Shown: in pieces, positions 35,270-43,600 of the stretch
How positions within the stretch are numbered: the first letter of the stretch is position 1
How the letters are laid out: every line of letters starts with the position of its first letter
Assembly: GCA_965242575.1 (NCBI GenBank)
Contig: OZ251461.1
Span: 62,001-126,000, forward strand
Length of the DNA: 64,000 nucleotides
Source of the DNA: JANQOH01 sp965242575
Lineage (GTDB): Bacteria > Pseudomonadota > Alphaproteobacteria > UBA7887
Direction of reading: 5' to 3'
The notes under the pieces: model-generated
What the model saw: only the letters and a program-made list of their open reading frames with translations
What the model was told of the DNA's origin: nothing
Databases searched by the model: none
Position numbers and translations under genes: made by a program

Positions 35270-35298
35270 ATAATGGTCATCCGAATCCGGATAGTCAA
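35270..35298 (-). promoter_or_regulatory. Promoter with operator-like repeat for the toxin-antitoxin/hisS transcript
   Basis: On the minus strand TTGACT (35298-35293) and CATTAT (35275-35270) are 17 bases apart. The inverted repeat ATCCG-AATC-CGGAT (35279-35292) fills the spacer. A repressor bound there would block RNA polymerase, which fits autoregulation by the AbrB-type protein. Confidence 0.6.
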
Positions 35299-35401
35299 GC
35301 CCGATTCCGAAAAAAGCGATCGGTTGCCATAGGCGCAGCGGATCTGGCTGCCCGGCGGCGTCTCCGGCGGCGGATCGGATCTCTCGGATCGCGCCGCTCC
35401 G

Positions 35402-36694
35402 TCAACCGGCCTTCCCCGGCTCCCGCACGAACAGGAGAAGCAGGAGGCCCGCGGCGAGGAAGACGACGATCGCCGACATGCCGACGCGCTGGCTGGCGAA
35501 GGCCGCGGTGAGAACGCCCACCAGCCACGGGCCGACGAAGGCGGTCGCCTTGCCCGACAGCGCGAACAGGCCGAACATCTCGGTTCGCAGCTCCTCCGGC
35601 GCCATGCGCGCCATCAGCGAGCGGCTGGCGGATTGCGCCGGCCCGACGAACACGCCGATGGCGAGGCCCAGGCCCCAGAACCACGCCGCGTCGTCGACGA
35701 ACAGGATCGCGGCCCCGAAGACGATCAGCGCGAGAAGCGAGACGACGAGCGTCCGCCGCGCGCCGATGCGGTCGTCGATCCAGCCGAACGCCCACGCGCC
35801 CAGGCCGCCGGTCACGTTGAGGCCGATGGCGAACAGCAGCACCTCCGACATCGCCATGCCGATGGTCCCGGCGGCGTAGATCCCGCCGAAGGCGAACAGG
35901 GTGTTCAGCCCGTCGGTATAGACCATGCGGGCGAGCAGGAATTTGGCGATCTCGCGGTAGCGGCGCACCGAGCGCAGGGTGCGGGCCAGGGTCGCGAGGC
36001 CCTCGCGCAACGCGGCGCCGACGGGCTTGCGCCCGCCGCCGAGGTCGGGCGTGAACGCGAACAGCGGCCAGCCGAAGACGACGAACCACCCGGCGACCAG
36101 CAGCGCCACCGCGCGCACCGGCTCCGCCCGCTCCGCGTCGAGGCCGAACGGCGGCGGGTCGGCCTGAACGAAGCCGTAGAGCGCCAGCGCGAGGCAGGCG
36201 AGGCCCCCCGCATAGCCCAGGGCCCAGGCCTGGCCCGAAAGCCGCCCGACGCGCGACGGCCCCGCCAGCTCCGGCAGCATGGCGTTGTAGAACACCATCG
36301 AGAGCTCGAAGCCGAAATTGGCCGCCGCCACCAGGACCAGCACCAGCCATATCGATTCGGCGCCGGGCGCGGCGAACCACAGCCCGGCGCAGCCCGCCGC
36401 CATCAGCGCCGAACACGCGGCGAGCCAGGGCTTGCGCCGGCCGCCGGCGTCCGCCGCCGCGCCGGCGACCGGCCCGGCGAGCGCCACGGCCAGCGCGCTG
36501 GCGGCGATGGCGTAGCCCCACAATTCGGTCGCCAGCACCGCGTCGCCGACCACGCCGCGCTGGAAATAGACGGCGAACACGAAGGTGACGACGACGGTGG
36601 GGAACGGCGAGTTCGCCCAGTCGAACAGGCGCCACGCGGCAGCGGCGCGCCAGCCGGCCGGCGGGCGGCCCCTCTCCGGCGCCGCGCCGTTCAC
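35402..36694 (-). CDS. MFS transporter, UMF1/Atg22-like family
   Basis: The 430-residue protein has about 12 predicted membrane helices. Its N-terminal block AWRLFDWANSPFPTVVVTF carries the DWANSPF signature of the UMF1 family. ADAGGRRKPWLAACSALM is the MFS loop 2-3 motif. The family is not tied to one substrate. The GTG start overlaps the stop of the upstream metallopeptidase-like gene (GTGA). Confidence 0.8.
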   Translation of the reverse strand: MNGAAPERGRPPAGWRAAAAWRLFDWANSPFPTVVVTFVFAVYFQRGVVGDAVLATELWGYAIAASALAVALAGPVAGAAADAGGRRKPWLAACSALMAAGCAGLWFAAPGAESIWLVLVLVAAANFGFELSMVFYNAMLPELAGPSRVGRLSGQAWALGYAGGLACLALALYGFVQADPPPFGLDAERAEPVRAVALLVAGWFVVFGWPLFAFTPDLGGGRKPVGAALREGLATLARTLRSVRRYREIAKFLLARMVYTDGLNTLFAFGGIYAAGTIGMAMSEVLLFAIGLNVTGGLGAWAFGWIDDRIGARRTLVVSLLALIVFGAAILFVDDAAWFWGLGLAIGVFVGPAQSASRSLMARMAPEELRTEMFGLFALSGKATAFVGPWLVGVLTAAFASQRVGMSAIVVFLAAGLLLLLFVREPGKAG

Positions 36695-37113
36695 CGTCCC
36701 GCGCCCGCGGCGAAATGCGCCGCGCAGGCGTCGCGCGTCGCCCGGCGCGCGTTCAACCGCTCGCGTTCGCCGTTCTCCGCCAGCCACCGGGCCATCAGCG
36801 CGAACGCCTCGGATTCGCCGCCGCACCGCCCCAGGGCCGTATCGAAGTCGAACGCCCCGGCCGCCGCCTGCGCATGGTGGACCAGTTCGTGAAGCAGCAG
36901 GCCGCGGTCGTCGCGGCTGCCGAGGCTCCAGCCGTCATACAGGACCACCGTCTCCGTCCGGTGGTCGTAGTAGCCGCGAACGCGGCAGTCCGGCTCCAGC
37001 CCGACCTCGGCGCAGATATCGCCGGCGAGGCGGATGGCGGGCGGCGCCGGCGCCGGATCGTAGGCGGTGGATGCGGCGATCCACGCGAGAAGCCCGGCCA
37101 CGAGTTCGGTCAT
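36691..37113 (-). CDS. Small secreted/anchored HExxH protein (DUF6647-like)
   Basis: This 140-residue protein begins with a short hydrophobic segment (MTELVAGLLAWIAASTAY). It has the zinc-binding motif HELVHHAQ in LLLHELVHHAQAAAG, as in small metallopeptidase-like proteins. Two Cys before the motif (DICAEV, PDCRV) and two after it (GRCGGE, RDACAAH) could form disulfides. A downstream Glu in GGESEAFALMARWL could be the third zinc ligand. The function is unknown. It lies between egtB and the MFS gene with 2-base spacing and a 4-base overlap. Confidence 0.65.
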   Translation of the reverse strand: MTELVAGLLAWIAASTAYDPAPAPPAIRLAGDICAEVGLEPDCRVRGYYDHRTETVVLYDGWSLGSRDDRGLLLHELVHHAQAAAGAFDFDTALGRCGGESEAFALMARWLAENGERERLNARRATRDACAAHFAAGAGR

Positions 37114-37115
37114 CG

Positions 37116-38234
37116 CTACAATCTGGCGCCCGGCCGGGCGCCGGGCGAGCGCGCGAGGCGCAGCCCGGCGGCGACGTGGCGGCTTTCCGGCGGATGGAAA
37201 TTGCGGAAGGCCGGGCGCTGGTTCTCCGCCTCGGTGTAGCGGCCGCCCCCGCGCAGGACCGCGTGCGCGGAATCGAACCACGGCGCGGAATATTCGCGGT
37301 AGGGCCGCCAGCGAAACCCCGGATAGGGATGGAGCCGGTTGGCGCAGAGTTCCCACGCCGCGCCGGCCCCGTCGAGCAGGCCGAGGCGGGCCGCCCGCTC
37401 CCACTCGTATTCGTGCGGCAGGCGCGCCCCCGCCCACCGCGCGAAGGCGCGCGCCTCGGAGAGGCCGACCCCCGACACCGGCGCCTCGGGGTCGATGTCG
37501 CGCGGGCCCTCGGCGGAGACCTCGAACCATGCGCCCGCCGGGTCGCGGCGCCAGCCGAACGGCGCGCGCGCGCCGGTCTCCGCCATGAAGGCGAGCCAGC
37601 CGGCGGCGGACACGGGCCGGGCCGCGATCTCGAAGGCGCCGAGACGGACGCGGACGGCGGGGAGTTCGTTGTCGTAGGCGAAGCCCTCCCCCTCCCCGGC
37701 GCCGATGTCGCAAGGGCCGGCGGCGACCGCCCGCCAGCGGACCGCGTCCCGTTTCGGCTCCAGCGGCCGGGCGGCGCGGTAGGGCGCGGCGCGGGCGAGG
37801 TTCATCGCCGCGAGCGCCAGCCGCGCCGTTTCGAGGTGCTGGCCGATATGCGCGGCGAGGAAGGCGCGCAGATAGCCTCCCGCCGTCAGCGGATGCGGCG
37901 GCGCCGAATCGAGCAGGGCGCGGTTTTCGGCCATCGTCTCGCGCGCCCAGGCGACCAGTTCGCCGCGTTCGGGAAGCGCCGCCCCGCGCGTCTCCGGCGG
38001 CGCGCGCTCCGGCAGGCAGGAGTCCGCCAGCGGCGCGGTCAGGCGGTCGTCGCCGAGGACGCGCTCGCGGATCCACAGCGCCTCGACGAACGCGCAATGG
38101 CGCAGGTGCCAGCCGACGGGGCTCAGCTCCGGCAGCCAGCGCGCGCGGCACGCCGCGTCGTCCAGACTGGCGACCGCCGCGCACAGCGCCGCCTGGAGCG
38201 CCGCCAGCCGGTCGGCGACTGCGCTGCCGCTCAC
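37116..38234 (-). CDS. egtB: Ergothioneine biosynthesis protein EgtB-like (sulfoxide synthase)
   Basis: EgtB is a non-haem iron enzyme that joins hercynine to a thiol donor to form the sulfoxide intermediate of ergothioneine. The 372-residue protein has an N-terminal DinB-like domain with the metal motifs SPVGWHLRHCAFVE and AHIGQHLETAR. The C-terminal formylglycine-enzyme/SUMF fold has FARWAGARLPHEYEWERAAR and GGGRYTEAENQRPAFRNF. The egtC and divergent egtD neighbours support the pathway. Its start overlaps the egtC stop. Confidence 0.87.
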   Translation of the reverse strand: MSGSAVADRLAALQAALCAAVASLDDAACRARWLPELSPVGWHLRHCAFVEALWIRERVLGDDRLTAPLADSCLPERAPPETRGAALPERGELVAWARETMAENRALLDSAPPHPLTAGGYLRAFLAAHIGQHLETARLALAAMNLARAAPYRAARPLEPKRDAVRWRAVAAGPCDIGAGEGEGFAYDNELPAVRVRLGAFEIAARPVSAAGWLAFMAETGARAPFGWRRDPAGAWFEVSAEGPRDIDPEAPVSGVGLSEARAFARWAGARLPHEYEWERAARLGLLDGAGAAWELCANRLHPYPGFRWRPYREYSAPWFDSAHAVLRGGGRYTEAENQRPAFRNFHPPESRHVAAGLRLARSPGARPGARL

Positions 38235-39001
38235 AGCGCCTCGACGCGCGGCGCCCGCCCCGCCTCCAGGACGACGAGATGGCCGTCCGGGACGGGCTCC
38301 CAGCCGGCGGCGGCGCCGAGCGGCTCCGACGCCACCAGCCAGCCCTCGCCGAACAGGTCCGGGTCGCGCCCGACATAGAGGGAGGGCGAGACGTGGCGCA
38401 GCGCGTGGCGGGTGGCGACGACGCGGTCCGTCTCGGCGAGCAGCGCGTTGAGCAGCGCGTGGCCCGCGCCGAGCCAGCGGTCGAGGCGCGCGAAGACGGC
38501 GCGGAAGGCGTCCTCCGCCGGGCGGTCCGCCATTTCCTGGCGGACCAGCGCGAACAGGTATTCCGAATCGGTCGTCCCGCCGACCGCCGATTCATATTCC
38601 GGCGCCAGCGCGGCGCGCGCCATGGGGCGCAGGGCGGCCGTGAAGTCCTGGACGAAGCCGTTGTGGGAGAACAACAGGCCGCCGGCCAGGAACGGATGCG
38701 TGTTGGCCTGGTTGACGGGGAGGCCGCGGGTCGCGCTGCGCACGTTGGCGATCCACATGCGGCTCGTCAGCGCGCGGCCCAGATGGGCGAGGTTGGCGTC
38801 CGACCATATGGGCATCGGGTTGGTATAGACGCCGGGCGCGCCGTCCTCGCCGCGCCAGCCGAAGCCGAAGCCGTCGGCGTTGATCGTCGCCGACACCATT
38901 TCGCGCGGCTTGTAAGCCTGTTCGACGAGGCCGTGCGGCGGGCGCAGGAGGAAGCGCTCCAGGGCCAGCGGCGGCCCGACATAGGCGGCGTGGCGGCACA
39001 T
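38231..39001 (-). CDS. egtC: Ergothioneine biosynthesis glutamine amidotransferase EgtC-like
   Basis: EgtC removes the glutamyl group from the gamma-glutamyl hercynylcysteine sulfoxide intermediate. The 256-residue protein is a class II amidotransferase whose nucleophile Cys2 follows the initiator Met (MCRHAAYVG). NADGFGFGWRG and NANTHPFLAGGLLFSHNG-type blocks (here NQANTHPF and LLFSHNGFV) are typical. VGGTTDSEYLFALV completes the pocket. An EgtC implies the gamma-glutamylcysteine-dependent branch of the pathway. Confidence 0.87.
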   Translation of the reverse strand: MCRHAAYVGPPLALERFLLRPPHGLVEQAYKPREMVSATINADGFGFGWRGEDGAPGVYTNPMPIWSDANLAHLGRALTSRMWIANVRSATRGLPVNQANTHPFLAGGLLFSHNGFVQDFTAALRPMARAALAPEYESAVGGTTDSEYLFALVRQEMADRPAEDAFRAVFARLDRWLGAGHALLNALLAETDRVVATRHALRHVSPSLYVGRDPDLFGEGWLVASEPLGAAAGWEPVPDGHLVVLEAGRAPRVEAL

Positions 39002-39049
39002 GCGGTCGCCTCGGCGGAGGAGGGGCGGGACGCGCGGTCGAACCGGGGC

Positions 39050-39077
39050 TTGCTTCCCCGGCGCGGGATGGTAGCCT
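39050..39077 (+). promoter_or_regulatory. Candidate egtD promoter
   Basis: TTGCTT (39050-39055) and TAGCCT (39072-39077) are 16 bases apart in the divergent egtC-egtD gap. A short CCGGGG/CCCCGG hairpin (39043-39061) overlaps the -35 region. The match is moderate. Confidence 0.3.
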
Positions 39078-39132
39078 GTCCGGGCGCGCGAAAACAGGAC
39101 CGGCGGGTCGATCGTCGGGGGAGACCGACCGG

Positions 39133-40155
39133 ATGACGCCGTCCGCCGCGGCCGTTGCGGAGCATGTCCGCGTCGGCCGCAACGCAGTTCCGGCCGCCCG
39201 CGACGTGCCGCCGCTCGAGGCGGACGTGGCCGCCGGGCTGCTCAGCCGGCCCCTCGAATTGCCGCCCAAATACTTCTACGACGACCGCGGCTCCCGGCTG
39301 TTCGACCGCATATGCGAAACGCCGGAATACTACCTCACCCGCGCCGAGGACTCGCTGCTGCGCGACTGCGCCGCCGCCGTGGTCGAGGCCGCCGCGCCGG
39401 AGGACATCCTGGAATTCGGCAGCGGCATGTCGCGCAAGACCCGCCGGCTGCTCGACGCCTGCGAGTCCGGCGCGCGGTATCCCAGCTACACCGCGTTCGA
39501 CATTTCGGAGGAGGCGCTGGACCGGGCGGCGTCGCGCCTCGTCGCCGACTACGACTGGCTGCGGGTGAACCTGCTGGTGGGCGATTACGACGCCGGGCTG
39601 GCGCATCTGCCGGCGGCCGCCGGCCCCCGGTTGTATTGCTTCCTCGGCAGCACCATCGGCAATTTCGCCCACGCCAGGGCGGTGGCGTTCCTGGCCGAAA
39701 TCCGCGCCCTGATGGCGCCCCGCGACTTCCTCCTCCTCGGCGCCGACCGGGTGAAGGACGAAGGGGTGCTGAACGCCGCCTACAACGACCGGGGCGGTCT
39801 GACGGCGGCGTTCAACCTGAACCTGCTCAATGTGCTCAACGCCGGCGTCGGCGCCGATTTCGACCCGGGGAAGTTCGCCCACCGCGCCGCGTTCAACCGG
39901 CCCGAAAGCCGCGTCGAAATGCGGCTGGTGTCGCGCGCCGACCAGACCGTCCAGCTCGCCGCCCTGGACGCCGAGATCGAAGTGCCGCGCGGCGACAGCA
40001 TCCTGACCGAAATCAGCCGCAAGTTCACCGTGCCGGCGCTGACCGCGCTGCTGGGCGAGGCGGGTTTCGAAACCGTTGCGCATTTCGCGCCGAACGACGA
40101 GTATTTCTCGCTCGCGCTCGCCCGCCCCAACGAGTCCGGAGACCGCCATGCCTGA
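39133..40155 (+). CDS. egtD: L-histidine N(alpha)-methyltransferase
   Basis: EgtD trimethylates histidine to hercynine with SAM, the first step of ergothioneine synthesis. The 340-residue protein has PKYFYDDRGSRLFDRICETP and the SAM motif ILEFGSGMSRKTRRLLDA. LYCFLGSTIGNFAHARAV and SILTEISRKFTVPALTALL are also hallmarks of the family. It is transcribed away from egtC-egtB and overlaps the downstream binding-protein gene by 8 bases. Confidence 0.92.
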   Translation: MTPSAAAVAEHVRVGRNAVPAARDVPPLEADVAAGLLSRPLELPPKYFYDDRGSRLFDRICETPEYYLTRAEDSLLRDCAAAVVEAAAPEDILEFGSGMSRKTRRLLDACESGARYPSYTAFDISEEALDRAASRLVADYDWLRVNLLVGDYDAGLAHLPAAAGPRLYCFLGSTIGNFAHARAVAFLAEIRALMAPRDFLLLGADRVKDEGVLNAAYNDRGGLTAAFNLNLLNVLNAGVGADFDPGKFAHRAAFNRPESRVEMRLVSRADQTVQLAALDAEIEVPRGDSILTEISRKFTVPALTALLGEAGFETVAHFAPNDEYFSLALARPNESGDRHA

Positions 40156-41095
40156 ACCGATCCGCCGCGCCGCCGCGCTGGCCTTCGCCCTCGCGCTCGC
40201 CCTCCCCGCCTCCGCCGCCGACAAGGCGACGGTGTTGCTCGACTGGTTCGTGAACCCCGACCACGGCCCGCTGATCGCGGCGCAAGAGCTCGGCTATTTC
40301 GCCGACGAGGGGCTGGAGGTGGAGCTGATCGCCCCCGCCGACCCCAACGACCCGCCGAAACTGGTCGCCGCCGGGCAGGCCGACGCGGCCGTCTCCTACC
40401 AGCCGCAACTGCACATCCAGGTCGCCGAGGGACTGCCGCTCAAGCGCTTCGCCACCCTCGTCGCCACCCCGCTCAACTGCCTCGTGGTGCTGGAGGACAG
40501 TCCGATCCGGGGCATTCCCGACCTCGCGGGGCGCAAGGTCGGGTTCTCGGTCGGCGGGTTCGAGGACGCGCTGCTCGGTGCCATGCTGGCGGGCCACGGC
40601 CTGGGGCTGGACGACGTGACCCTCGTCAACGTCAACTTCTCGCTGTCGCCGTCCATCGTCTCGGGCCAGGTCGACGCGGTCATCGGCGCGTTCCGCAACT
40701 TCGAACTCAACCAGATGGACCTGTCCGGCAATCCGGGCCGCGCGTTCTACGTCGAGGAGCACGGGGTTCCGGCCTATGACGAGTTGATCATGGTGGCCCG
40801 CGCCGACCGCGCCGACGACCCGATGCTGGCGGCGCTGACCCGCGCGGTCGAGCGCGGCGTCCAATACCTCGTCAACCATCCGGAGGACGGCTGGGCGCTG
40901 TTCGCCGGCACGGATCCGGACAACCTGGACGACGACCTGAACCGCCTCGCCTGGCGCGACACCCTGCCGCGCTTCGCGCTGCGCCCGGCGGCGCTCGACC
41001 GCGGGCGCTACGCGCGCTTCGCCGGGTTCCTCGCCGACCGGGGGCTGATCCCCGAGGCGCTGCCGGTCGACGCCTATGCCGTCGCCTTCGAATAA
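40148..41095 (+). CDS. ABC transporter substrate-binding protein, NMT1/ThiY-like
   Basis: The 315-residue protein has a signal peptide (AALAFALALALPASAA). The opening VLLDWFVNPDHGPLIAAQEL matches periplasmic proteins that bind hydroxymethylpyrimidine-type thiamine precursors. GYFADEGLEVELIAP, GQADAAVSYQPQ and FSVGGFEDALLGAML fit the type II binding fold. No permease or ATPase gene is next to it. Its ATG lies inside the last codons of egtD, so the ligand could be related to ergothioneine metabolism rather than thiamine. That is inference. Confidence 0.75.
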   Translation: MPEPIRRAAALAFALALALPASAADKATVLLDWFVNPDHGPLIAAQELGYFADEGLEVELIAPADPNDPPKLVAAGQADAAVSYQPQLHIQVAEGLPLKRFATLVATPLNCLVVLEDSPIRGIPDLAGRKVGFSVGGFEDALLGAMLAGHGLGLDDVTLVNVNFSLSPSIVSGQVDAVIGAFRNFELNQMDLSGNPGRAFYVEEHGVPAYDELIMVARADRADDPMLAALTRAVERGVQYLVNHPEDGWALFAGTDPDNLDDDLNRLAWRDTLPRFALRPAALDRGRYARFAGFLADRGLIPEALPVDAYAVAFE

Positions 41096-41118
41096 CCCCG
41101 CCGGCTGACCGCGCCGCG

Positions 41119-41583
41119 ATGCCGCGGAGCCTGCTCCTGCTCGCCGCCCTGGCGGCGGCGTGGCTGTTGCTGTCGGGCCATTACGACCCGCTCATGCTCG
41201 CCTTCGGGGCGGCGTCCTGCGCCTTCGCGCTGACGCTCGCCCGCCGCCTGGGCGTCGTCGACCGGGAGGGCGTCCCGCTGCATCTGTGGCGCCGCCTGCC
41301 CGCCTACTGGCTGTGGCTGGCGGCGGAGGTCGTCAAGGCGAACGTCGACGTGGCGCGCCGCATCCTGCACCCGAAACTGCCCATCGACCCGCGCGTGTTC
41401 GAGGTCCGCGCCAGCCAGCGCACGGATTTGGGCCGCGCGATCTACGCCAATTCGATCACCCTGACTCCGGGAACGATCTCGATCGACGTCCGGGAGGGCT
41501 CCGTCCTCGTCCACGCGCTCACCGCCGAGGGGCAGGCCGCGCTGGAGACGGGCGAGATGGACGCCCGCGTCGCCGCCCTCTAG
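41119..41583 (+). CDS. mnhE: Mrp-type Na+/H+ antiporter subunit E
   Basis: MnhE/MrpE is a small membrane subunit of the multisubunit cation/proton antiporter. The 154-residue protein has the typical core YWLWLAAEVVKANVDVARRI and a cytoplasmic domain with YANSITLTPGTISIDVREG, the family signature. It is the first gene of an Mrp-like operon running to 48493. Confidence 0.9.
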   Translation: MPRSLLLLAALAAAWLLLSGHYDPLMLAFGAASCAFALTLARRLGVVDREGVPLHLWRRLPAYWLWLAAEVVKANVDVARRILHPKLPIDPRVFEVRASQRTDLGRAIYANSITLTPGTISIDVREGSVLVHALTAEGQAALETGEMDARVAAL

Positions 41584-41593
41584 GGCCGCGCCG

Positions 41594-41881
41594 GTGGACT
41601 GGCAGTTCGCCGCCGCCGCGGCCGCCCTGCTCGCGACGATGGCGCTCGCCATCGCCCGCGCCGCCGCCGGGCCCACGGTCTTCGACCGCATCCTCGCCGC
41701 CAACGCCTTCGGGACCAAGACCGTGCTGCTGATCGCCGTCCTCGGCTTCCTGTCCGGGCGGCCGCACTTCCTCGACCTCGGGCTGATCTACGCCCTGATC
41801 AATTTCGTCGGCGTCATCGCCGCCCTGCGCTACGTCAAATTGCGGTCGTTCGGCGACCGGCCGGGCGGGGAGGCGCCGTGA
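41594..41881 (+). CDS. mnhF: Mrp-type antiporter subunit F
   Basis: The 95-residue three-helix protein has the conserved RAAAGPTVFDRILAANAFGT block with the membrane-embedded Asp and Arg of MnhF. FLDLGLIYALINFVGVIAAL forms the last helix. It uses a GTG start and overlaps the mnhG start (GTGA). Confidence 0.88.
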   Translation: MDWQFAAAAAALLATMALAIARAAAGPTVFDRILAANAFGTKTVLLIAVLGFLSGRPHFLDLGLIYALINFVGVIAALRYVKLRSFGDRPGGEAP

Positions 41882-42207
41882 GCGCCGTCGTCGACGCCGT
41901 CTCCTGGGCCTGCGTGCTGGCCGGGTCGGCGTTCGTGCTGACCGGCGGGATCGGCCTCGTCCGCCTGCCCGACTTCTATTCGCGCGGCCATGCAGCGGGC
42001 ATGACCGACACGCTCGGCGCGGCGCTGATCGTCCTCGGCATGATGGTCGAGGCCGGCTGGTCGCTCAACTTGGCGCGGCTCGCCTTCATCCTCGCCTTCC
42101 TCCTGCTGACCGGCCCGGCCGCGAGCCATGCGCTGGCGCACGCCGCGCACGCCGCGGGGCTGGAGCCGTGGACCCGGCGCGCGCCCCCCGCCGGCGGGCG
42201 GGGCTGA
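41878..42207 (+). CDS. mnhG: Mrp-type antiporter subunit G
   Basis: The 109-residue protein has GGIGLVRLPDFYSRGHAAGM and TDTLGAALIVLGMMVEAG, the MnhG signature. LLTGPAASHALAHAAH, with conserved His residues, closes the third helix. It uses a GTG start coupled to mnhF. Confidence 0.9.
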   Translation: MSAVVDAVSWACVLAGSAFVLTGGIGLVRLPDFYSRGHAAGMTDTLGAALIVLGMMVEAGWSLNLARLAFILAFLLLTGPAASHALAHAAHAAGLEPWTRRAPPAGGRG

Positions 42208-42209
42208 CG

Positions 42210-42806
42210 ATGGACTCCGCGGTCCACCTCGTCCTCCTCGCGCTGCTGCTCGCGGCGGCGGTCGCGGTGGCGCGCGCGCGCTCGATCCTCGCCGCGGTGA
42301 TGCTGGGCGGGATTTACAGCTTCCTGATGGCGGCGCTGTTCCTGGTCCTCGACGCCGTCGACGTGGCGTTCACCGAGGCCGCCGTCGGCGCAGGCGCCGC
42401 CACCGTACTCGGCCTCGCCGCGCTGGCGCTCACCGACGACCGCGAGGCGCCGCCGCGCCGCAGGCCCTGGCTTCCGCTCGCCGCGGCGGCGGCGGCCGGC
42501 GCGGCGCTCCTTTACGCGACCGCCGACATGCCGGCGTTCGGCGACCCCGCCGCGCCCGCGCAGGTCCACGTCGCGCCGCGCTATATCGGCGAAACGCCGG
42601 AGGCCATCGGCATCCCGAACGTCGTCACCGCGATCCTGGCGGACTATCGCGGGTTCGACACGCTGGGCGAGGTGGCGGTGATCTTCACCGCCGGCGTCGG
42701 CGTGCTCCTGCTGCTCGCCCGCCCGCGCGCGGGCGAGGACGCGCCGCGCCCGCGGCGGCGGTCGTGGATGCGGTTGTGGCCGCGCCGGCGGAGGCGGCCG
42801 CGATGA
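42210..42806 (+). CDS. DUF4040/MbhD-MbhE-like subunit (equivalent to the MnhA C-terminal region)
   Basis: This 198-residue membrane protein begins with helices including ILAAVMLGGIYSFLMAALFL and DAVDVAFTEAAVGAGAATVL. That is the DUF4040 motif found in MbhD and in the C-terminal part of MrpA. A second region, VVTAILADYRGFDTLGEVAV, matches the MbhE-like part. The two regions that follow the antiporter domain of MrpA are thus a separate gene here. The Arg-rich C-terminal tail overlaps mnhB by 4 bases. Confidence 0.82.
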   Translation: MDSAVHLVLLALLLAAAVAVARARSILAAVMLGGIYSFLMAALFLVLDAVDVAFTEAAVGAGAATVLGLAALALTDDREAPPRRRPWLPLAAAAAAGAALLYATADMPAFGDPAAPAQVHVAPRYIGETPEAIGIPNVVTAILADYRGFDTLGEVAVIFTAGVGVLLLLARPRAGEDAPRPRRRSWMRLWPRRRRRPR

Positions 42807-43231
42807 GCGACATGCCCGTCCTCCGCGTCGTCGCGAAGGTTCTCATCCCCTTCATCGTCCTGTTCGGCCTCTACGTGCAGTTCCACGGCGATTACGGGCC
42901 GGGCGGCGGCTTCCAGGCCGGCGTGATCGTCGCCGCGGCGTGCGTCCTCCACTCCGTCGTGTTCGGCCTCGGGCGGCTGCGCCGGGCGGTTCCGCCGCCG
43001 CTGACGCGGGCGCTCGCCGCCCTCGGCCTCGCCATCTTCGCCGGCACGGGACTCGCCACCATGCTGCTGGGCGGCGTCTATCTCGACTACGCGCGCCTCG
43101 CCGCTGACCCGGCGGACGGCCACCATTACGGCATATTGATCGTCGAGTTCGGCGTCGGCGTGACGGTCGCCGCCACCGTGCTGGCCATCTTCGACGCCTT
43201 CGCCGGGCGCGGCGGCGCCGGGGCGCGCTGA
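42803..43231 (+). CDS. mnhB: Mrp-type antiporter subunit B
   Basis: The 142-residue protein has FGLYVQFHGDYGPGGGFQAG, the invariant MnhB motif, and YGILIVEFGVGVTVAATVLA. It has about four membrane helices. The ATG overlaps the upstream stop (ATGA), and mnhC starts 3 bases after its own stop. Confidence 0.92.
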   Translation: MSDMPVLRVVAKVLIPFIVLFGLYVQFHGDYGPGGGFQAGVIVAAACVLHSVVFGLGRLRRAVPPPLTRALAALGLAIFAGTGLATMLLGGVYLDYARLAADPADGHHYGILIVEFGVGVTVAATVLAIFDAFAGRGGAGAR

Positions 43232-43234
43232 CCG

Positions 43235-43600
43235 GTGGAGGCGTTGGAGGGCTACGCCTGGTGGGCGGTCGTCGCGGTCATGACCGTCGGCCTCTACGTC
43301 GTCATGAGCCGCGGCAACCTGATCAAGAAGCTCATCGGCCTCAACATCTTCCAGACCTCGGTGTTCCTGCTCTACATCTCGGCGGGCAAGGTTGCCGGCG
43401 GGACCGCGCCGATCCTCTGGGAGGGCGGCGCGCCCTACTCCAACCCGCTGCCCCACGTCCTCATCCTCACCGCCATCGTCGTCGGCGTGGCGACCCTGGC
43501 GCTCGGCCTGGCGCTGGTCGTCCGCCTCAAGGAGGCCTACGGGACGGTGGAGGAGGAGGAGATCCGCGACATCGAGGACCGGCGCGGGGATTCGGGGTGA
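43235..43600 (+). CDS. mnhC: Mrp-type antiporter subunit C
   Basis: MnhC is homologous to NuoK. The 121-residue protein has GLYVVMSRGNLIKKLIGLNI and TSVFLLYISAGKV. NPLPHVLILTAIVVGVATLA is the conserved third helix. A charged C-terminal tail (EEEEIRDIEDRRGD) follows. The GTG start lies 3 bases after mnhB. Confidence 0.91.
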   Translation: MEALEGYAWWAVVAVMTVGLYVVMSRGNLIKKLIGLNIFQTSVFLLYISAGKVAGGTAPILWEGGAPYSNPLPHVLILTAIVVGVATLALGLALVVRLKEAYGTVEEEEIRDIEDRRGDSG

